From NCBI GenBank assembly GCA_021229015.1, contig CM037787.1, forward strand, positions 32,932,871 to 32,996,870: DNA of 64,000 bases, read 5' to 3'. Numbering within the stretch: the first letter of the stretch is position 1; the number at the start of each line of letters is the position of its first letter. The translations under genes were made by a program, and so were the position numbers. The notes under the pieces were generated by a model. It saw nothing but the letters and a program-made list of their open reading frames with translations, did no database searches and was not told where the DNA came from. Source of the DNA: Solen grandis. Taxonomy: Eukaryota; Mollusca; Bivalvia; Adapedonta; Solenidae. This document shows, one piece after another, positions 57,567 through 64,000 of this stretch.

Positions 57567-60500
57567 TCACTTTTTCTTCTTCAATTTACTGAGAGATGGG
57601 GGTGTCTTTATCCCCTTTGACCGTGATCGTGTGACTCTCCTTTCAATTTTCTCCACAGGTGACTCCTTCATGGGACTGGTATGCTCCTTTTTCACACTGA
57701 CAGCTGGGGACTTTTGTTTCACCACTGCTGGTGATTTCAATTTCCCCAGAGGGGATTTTGGAGAGTCTGCTTGCTGAGCTTCCAACTTCTTCTTTAAACT
57801 GTCCGGCAGTTTTGACGATTTAATAGAATATGGCGGCGTTTTGAATGTAATATCATCATCACTGCTGTCTTCCATCAAAACATTCATTTTTCCTTGTGGG
57901 GTGTCCACTTGTGGAATTATTGACTTTCGTCTAGGTGTTTTCAGCTCCTTATTTCCAATATCTTGGAATGGAGTAGACTTGTTGGCAGATTTGGGTGTCT
58001 TCACCTTCTGTTTGCCTACGGTTGGTGCTGGACTTGATTTGACAACAGGTTTGGGTGACTCTGTTTTCTGTTTCTTCATTTTTGGTTCACCTGTCTCTTC
58101 AGGGCCATCCTCTGTGTCTGACATGATTTCCTTCTTTATTTTCTTCTCAGCTACTTTCTCCTCCTGTAATACATGTTGACAGTGTCACATAATTCACACC
58201 ATAAATTATCATAATTCTTAATTTTACCATGAAGAAATTTTTCAGCCGTTAGGCCGTTTATTTTCACCCTGACTTCCTGTGCAACACACAGTAATGAAGC
58301 AGAATAAAATTAGGCTTTTCATTAGTTATTATATACTTTGCTTAATTCCCACTGGTCATTGTAAAATTAGTCAAAAGAAAAGAAAGGAGTTGTGGAAACG
58401 AGCTCCTTAGATCTGTTTGTTTTAAAAGTTGAAGTTTTCTTCCCCTGCAAACGATTTGTCCCGAATAGTAAGACACTGAACCTTTTAAGGTAAACTGAAA
58501 GAGTAGAACGCTAAAAAATAGGAAACACATAGATTTCGGAATTGATTGTTCGACCCTTACAGATCCTATATTCAACAAAAATGTAACATTCGGTTCTGTT
58601 TTGTAGCCCGCAAAACAAAGTCTAATGCGCAGATGTTATAAGGCTGCAAGTGTCTACCAAGATTGTACAAATTATTTGATCTGTGGTATTTCAAAGAGCT
58701 GCACTGACACAGGAATTACACAACTATTAAACCAAAAACAAAATCTATTACATGTTAAACCATTCAGAAAATTAATCATCAAGCTGATTACCATGGCCGA
58801 GTGTCTTCTCTAAAAGATATTTCTTGTTTGGTTTATTTTAAAATTTTCTACAAACCTTCAGCTTAATATATACAGTACTACTTTTTACGGATTGTAAATA
58901 AGCATTTAAATAATAAAATAATATTGATGATTTAAAATGACAAACTTAAAAAGTCAATTTAGACTGTATTAACTGCTTGCAGCTGTAACTTGAGGCATGA
59001 GTTTTTGGTCTGAAATTAGCAAAGACAACATTGATTTACTGTTAACATATTTATGCGTCCTACATACACAAAACATTGAACAAGATCAGGAAACCTATGT
59101 CAAGTTATCCTTTGATTTCCAAAGTTTTCACGCCATTGACATGTGGCATGATACCACACCAAGTCACATTATCCTGACACTGAGCCAACCAGTCCTGGAA
59201 CTACCCTTTTATGCTGAGAATCAAGAAAGGAAGGCTTTTTCAATATTAGGGAGCTATACCAGTACCATTTTTTATGACATTGGTATGTCGCGGCTGGAGT
59301 TCAAACACAATATCTCCTGATTCTACAGAGGATGATCTATCCACTCGGCCCCTTGAACCAGTCACAAAACCAGTAACATCACATATATGATGCTATAGTA
59401 ACAGGCAGGAAATACATTTCCAAATGTAATGGAAAAAAAAGCAGCAAACTAAGAAAATACAGGCTTTTTAGCTGACACATTAACAATAAGTTTGTTGTGA
59501 ACTAGTTTTTATTTCCTATCAAATATAACAGACAAGAGTTTAGACTGTTTCTGCTCTATCTAAATATTTACCCAATTTTCCAAGTATAACAATACTTTAC
59601 ATAAATGAATAATCAATAACTGTCATTATGATACATTTTGTACTTCAGTGTAAAGCATACGTACAGCTGCCTGCAGTTTGAAGGTCTTCCCTGTCAAGGA
59701 TTCCAGTTTTTTCTGCAACTTTTTGTATTTGTTCAGAGTCTTCTTTGTACTCTTTGCCAAGGCCTCAGCAGATTTGCGGGAGTTGTGCTTCTTCACTGCT
59801 GCAGCACTGGGGTCCACTTTCTTAAACGTTCGTCTAGCATGCTTGAATGTCTTCGGGTGCGGGTTTGTGAGATGTTTACCTAGAGGCAAATGTGCAGTTA
59901 AACCATTTATGAACATGAAGCAGAGAAGTTAAGAATTTAAACAACTTGATATGGTCAGTTATAAATACATTTACGGCTATCACTGGAGATTAATGATACC
60001 CCTGCTACACAAGCTATACAACACTGACTGAGTCACTCAATAATATTTAACAAGAGGTTAAAGATGGCCCTATGTCACTCACCTAAATAAGATTAATGTT
60101 AACAAGGTGCCCACTGAGTTTTGAAACTGGGGGGTAAAATTGCAGTTTTTCCTTAACTTTGTATACCTTCATATCGAAAGTCCCTACAATTTTGGGGTAC
60201 ATAGCCAATTTGGGGGCAAAACAATTCTTTACAGGTGGTAATTGGGCATGCTGTGTTAAGGACATCATGATATAATTTTGTTACCAATGTTTTTTTAAAT
60301 AAAATAAAATTTGGGCTAAAAATATGGCTCCTATGTAGTTCAAAAGGTTGAACTAAAATTTGTCCTGGTTAGCTACTTTTTGACTGAGGGTTCAAAAGCA
60401 ATTGTTGACGAAGACCATTTATTGTGAAACATGACAGCATAAGACATGAGAAATCTACATAGCCCCCATTTCACTCTGTGAAACTGGGCTGTATGTAATG

Positions 60501-62440
60501 ATTGTAATTTCTCATCATATCTTTCTCTTCATAAATAATATGCCAACTTCAATGCTATTAAAATACATAGAAAACATAATATTGCCTATTTAATTTCCCT
60601 ACATGATTTTTTTTTCTGCATAACATCTCTAGTGACTGTTGGTATTTAATTATGGTTGCAAGAAATTGTTATCAAGATTTTTTCAACCAGAGAGAGAGAG
60701 AGAGAGAGAGAGTCTTAAACTGAATTATATAAAATGCTACATACATTTTAAGAGTTTTCCAAACATCAGGTAATTATTCATGGTATCTGCCACAATCTTT
60801 GCAACTTTATCATTTGCAAACTGTACATATCCATAGCTTCTGCTGTTGCCTGTCTGCAAAGCAATGAACGAATTGATACTTAAATCAAATATTATTCTTC
60901 ATTCAGAAAAAAATTCCTTATTGCAGTACTTAGAGACAATGAAATGAAGGTAAAAGCCAGACTAGGACCCCCCCCCCCCCCTAAACAGATGCACTCTACA
61001 GACTGGTGTACTTGCAAATTACATTCTTACCCCGATTCATGTTGTCAACTCATTTCATTACAGTGAAATTCAGGGATCTCATTAGGATTCTGACAAAGAT
61101 TTGCTAAAGAGGTGGGAGTCCTCCTACATATCTATCAGGGTTTTTCCCCTTCTTTATCAGGGACCATTCCTTGGCATCTTTCCCTCTGAAAATTTAAAAT
61201 TTCCCCAAAATAGCTCTATTTACCCCAGGATTTTTATTTTTATTTTCCCAGTGTAAAGAAATTGGCAATATCTCACTGAAAAATATGGTATTATGGCCCA
61301 GCCCTGATCAAATGTAACATAAGGCCTGTCTATACATACAAATCATTGTTTGTTTAGCACTTCATATATAATGTGTCACAGTAGACACTGATAAATTAAA
61401 ATTGCCATAACTTCTGTTATATTTGTCCATATCTCCTGAAATTTCACAACCATCCTTTACAAACTAAGACCTATGATTTGGTGCAAATATAAGATCTTAA
61501 TTTTGAGGTTTCAAAACAATAAAGAAACTTCTAAGCAAAACATTTTTTATTCTTAAAAAATAACATCATTCACAAGCTGTATTTTCTATTTAAAATGATA
61601 TTATGGAATTATAACTTGTCATTTGTTAATTAATTTTGACAATTTTGATTCTTATCAATTAAAAGACCCAATTGCAAAAAAAAACAAACAACCAAAACGA
61701 TGTGATAAATGTTCTAAAGATTCATTTCCTTTTACAGTATTTACTGAGTAATAAAAAAAATTGACCTATTAGTACATTTTAGTACTTTACTTCCAAGTAA
61801 AGGATTGAAAGATTTCTTTTTGCTGAGTATACTATTGGTGCTTAGCAAACTTTGAGAAGTACAGGAACTGCTCAACAAAACAAGTGTGCCTTTTTTTCCA
61901 AAATCTAGGAGTCAAGGCCTTCAAAGTAGAAGTTAAGACCCCTGAAAATTGAAAAAAGAAAAAAAATTCAAAATTCAATGTAACTTCACAGGGCTCTCGA
62001 TCTCCATTTTTTGTGCCTGTATAAGGCACCATTCCACCAGCCAAAAAGTATGCCCCCCCCCCCATTTTCAATAAAAATTCCCTCTACAATCAAAAATGTA
62101 GGAGCTCACATAAATCAAGTGGTTAGATTGTTGTACAATACAACTGTACTGTATACTAGTTGATTTCCATTTCACTTTTAACCTATAAAGCTACTAGATA
62201 GGAACTATTTTGTACATTTTTATTAATATAACTTCCCCACCTTTTAAGGTAGAGGTTCTGCTCCCCCTAAACAGAGAGAGAGCCCTGCTTCAAAGAAAAT
62301 ACCTTTTTATTTCTTGAAATACGAAGCTTGAGTATCTTCCCAAACTGTGACAAATAGTCTCTCAAAGGTTTCTCTTCAAAACCCCAGGGCAGATGGGATA
62401 TGTACACAACACCTGTCTGTGGCTGATTTTCCTCTTTTAC
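57567..62440 (-). CDS. NIFK: NIFK-like nucleolar RRM protein (Ki-67 FHA-interacting), four exons
   Basis: Nucleolar RNA-binding protein for pre-rRNA processing; in vertebrates it binds the Ki-67 FHA domain. Exons: 62440-62303, 60853-60745, 59879-59665, 58163-57567, all with AG/GT borders and consistent phases (0, 1, 0). Exons 1-2 form the [15 protein letters not shown] (RNP2), [17 protein letters not shown], then [12 protein letters not shown] (RNP1) and [19 protein letters not shown]. Exon 3 is basic with [12 protein letters not shown]. The last exon (198 residues) has an acidic [11 protein letters not shown], repeated SPK/TPK motifs, [14 protein letters not shown] followed by [12 protein letters not shown]. 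That last block corresponds in position and pattern to the human Ki-67-binding segment. It ends in KLKKKK. The N-terminal exon with the ATG is outside the window. Confidence 0.88.
58170..59129. other. NIFK intron, nothing else recognised
   Basis: Between the last two NIFK exons. Confidence 0.55.
59130..59362 (-). mobile_element. SINE (second family), nearly complete, in NIFK intron
   Basis: On the minus strand a tRNA-like head (CAAGGGGCCGAGTGGATAGA, A box; TGTGTTTGAACTCCAGCC, B box) is followed by ATGGTACTGGTATAGCTCCC, CAGGACTGGTTGGCTCAGTG and GGTATCATGCCACATGTC. It is the best copy of this family here and links head to body. Confidence 0.8.
59890..60688. other. NIFK intron, nothing recognised
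   Basis: No repeat family or exon recognised. Confidence 0.5.
60689..60712. repeat. (AG)12 microsatellite
   Basis: Uninterrupted AG units about 30 bases downstream (minus sense) of a NIFK exon. Confidence 0.95.
60860..62300. other. NIFK intron with low-complexity patches
   Basis: C-run at 60969-60982 and another near 62054-62062. No exon or named repeat. Confidence 0.5.
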
Positions 62441-62594
62441 CTGCATTAGTAAGAATAAAAATAGCATGATGTTTGGAGATATTTGTTTGTTGGGCTTGGC
62501 ATCCTACCGACATTATTTCAATAATTTGAAATTTATGTCTACTTGAGACAGATATAGTGCTGCCACACCACAATATCATGCTGTACTAGTGTAG

Positions 62595-63000
62595 ACATGT
62601 GGCATGATACCAGATCAAGTCACATTATATAATTCTTGATACTGTGCCAACCAGTCCTGGAACTATCCTTAACTGGGTTTTCCGTAAGAATCATAGTAGA
62701 ACTTAAGAAGGCTAATTTTAAATTAAAAGAGGTGTGTGTGTGTGTGTGTGGGGGGGGGGTCCTACATTTTCTTTGATTTGTTTTCCTTTTCTTTGAATTA
62801 TTTCAATTTTTGGCAATTTTGAGCCGGCCAGGAAAGGATCTGAGGTAGTCAAATCTGCCACCTGTCGCCTCTTCAGGAAAACCCTGGCCGAGTGCCAAGC
62901 AAGGGGGCTTTATCATCACCATTTTTCATGACTATTGTATATCACAGTCGAGGGTTTAGAGATGTAAGAGGTATTATATTATAAAATGGCACTTGTTCTC
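62595..63000 (-). mobile_element. SINE (second family) split by a later insertion
   Basis: 62595-62685 carries the body part (GTATCATGCCACATGTC, CAGGACTGGTTGGCAC, inverted), and 62880-62960 the preceding part (ATGACTATTGTATATCACAG, CCGAGTGCCAAGCAAGGG). About 190 bases, including (GT)n plus a G-run at 62733-62759, separate them. Confidence 0.6.
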
Positions 63001-63231
63001 TCTTACCAATTAGAGCTAGCTCTTGTGGGGACCGAGTGTTCTTATGGCATGTCAAAGGTCCAGAGTTTGATTTTAACTCTGGGCAGTAGGATATAGGTAT
63101 TTATTTGGAAAAAGAAAAAATAATGTAGTCTTATAATACATAGAATATGCAATAGGGCTGAACACCACGCCCAAGCAAATATATCAAGTTGAACACAGTT
63201 GTGATGTGGACATATATCTTGCTGTTCATTT

Positions 63232-63304
63232 TGAAGCAATAGCTCAGTGGTAGAGTGTCCGCTTTGTGTTCGGGAGGTCTGGGGTTCGAATCCCAGCCAG
63301 GGCA
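63232..63304 (+). mobile_element. tRNA-like sequence, probably a SINE head
   Basis: AATAGCTCAGTGGTAGAGTG (A box) and TGGGGTTCGAATCCCAGCC (B box with a perfect T stem). The apparent anticodon loop TTTGTGT would read TGT (Thr), but its closing pair mismatches. The 5' end does not pair with the 3' GCCAGGGCA, so a working tRNA is unlikely. Confidence 0.6.
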
Positions 63305-63393
63305 CTTCCTCCGATGACAGCGTCAAACAAAATATTAATCTCTACTGAGATCAGCTCCGGTTATTTTTTTCATATTGGCAGCGGGGTATCCAG

Positions 63394-63510
63394 TCAAAAC
63401 GGACCCAAGTAAAAACGGACCCAAGTTAAAACGGTGCCAAATTGGTCAAAACGGCCCCAACTGGGTGAGAAGATCGGTCAAAACGGCCCCATATAAACGG
63501 CCCCATTATA
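63394..63510. repeat. AAAACGGMCCC short repeats
   Basis: Six spaced copies of AAAACGG(A/C/T)(C/G)CC with variable spacers (CAGTCAAAACGGACCC, GTCAAAACGGCCCC and so on). All are in one orientation. Confidence 0.8.
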
Positions 63511-63649
63511 TATAGTGCAGCTCACTCTCTTCAGCTACGGCCTTTCGGTACTGTTTCGCTGTTATTCCTATAGGGTATGTTAATAAAATAGCATTGTCTT
63601 CAATACGTAAGGAGAAATCATATATTTCAAACGGAGTGATAATGAAATG

Positions 63650-63900
63650 ATAATATATCGTTAAATATTTATTTTAAATAATTACAGAACTAAGAATCTT
63701 TTAATGAACTATCATTAATTTAGTAAATAATCATGGAAATATGAATCTTTTAAAAACATGAATTACCAATATATTTTTTAATAATTACAGAAATATAAAT
63801 ATTTTAAAATAAATCACAGAAATATGAATATTTTAAGAACATGATCTACAATTTTTTAAAAATATTACAACGTTACATTGTCTTTCATAAAATCACAGAA
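63650..63900. repeat. degenerate AT-rich tandem repeat
   Basis: Variants of AATCACAGAAATATGAATAT and TTTTAAGAACATGA recur about every 55-60 bases, four to five times, to near the window end. Confidence 0.65.
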
Positions 63901-64000
63901 ATGATGATGGCATGATGGTGACGATACACTGGCCTGCTACAGAACAAACACGGAGTGTTAGACATACTAACCACACTATGCCTAGTTCAGTTTTCCTATA

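Noticed and set aside
63232..63304. Functional tRNA-Thr gene
   Set aside because: The 5' end does not pair with the 3' end and the anticodon stem has a mismatch; SINE-type heads with the same boxes are common here.

Overview
This is a stretch of animal nuclear DNA: AT-rich, intron-bearing and dominated by transposable elements, with one 100-base run of N at 49887-49986 marking an assembly join. The repeat style (tRNA-headed SINEs, TIR-like elements built on 'ctcacctgag' and 'tatacgcccgaag' ends, L1-like LINEs, pogo and Crypton genes, a Mag/Gypsy-like integrase) and the host genes suggest a bivalve or other mollusc. That taxonomic guess is inference.

Layout. 0-9 kb: wreck of a pogo-type transposase at the left edge, a LINE 3' fragment inside a 22-bp inverted repeat, then a broken Crypton-type tyrosine recombinase gene (minus, 3070-7530) with a 2.5-kb pogo element sitting inside its coding sequence. 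12-13 kb and 31-32 kb: two copies of one 1.1-kb unknown repeat, differing by a tRNA-like insert. 13.3-18.9 kb and 20.6-26.2 kb: two related LINEs of about 5.6 kb, head to head, both decayed. In both, ORF1 and ORF2 lie in the same frame with a single TAG between them and no ATG at the start of ORF2. 34.0-36.6 kb: a 15-bp minisatellite split by another repeat. 39.0-39.4 kb: a foldback able to form a multi-armed structure. 41-43.6 kb: a small TIR element with a Harbinger-like fragment, then SINEs.

Host genes. Only three are recognised, all incomplete in this window: the last two exons of an SLC19 (thiamine/folate carrier) gene on the minus strand at 44.1-44.7 kb; the last two exons of a PECR-like peroxisomal trans-2-enoyl-CoA reductase on the plus strand at 51.8-52.6 kb; and four exons, including the 3' end, of NIFK (Ki-67 FHA-domain-interacting nucleolar RRM protein) on the minus strand at 57.6-62.4 kb. 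A deleted Gypsy element (45.9-47.8 kb) lies between SLC19 and the gap. PECR and NIFK are tail to tail, separated by a 1.5-kb TIR element with a 168-bp satellite and a second 0.9-kb repeat. No operons, CRISPR arrays or functional rRNA/tRNA genes were seen.

Coding coordinates for host exons come from reading frame, homology recalled from the families, and GT/AG splice signals. Repeat limits are approximate except where a duplication fixes them.
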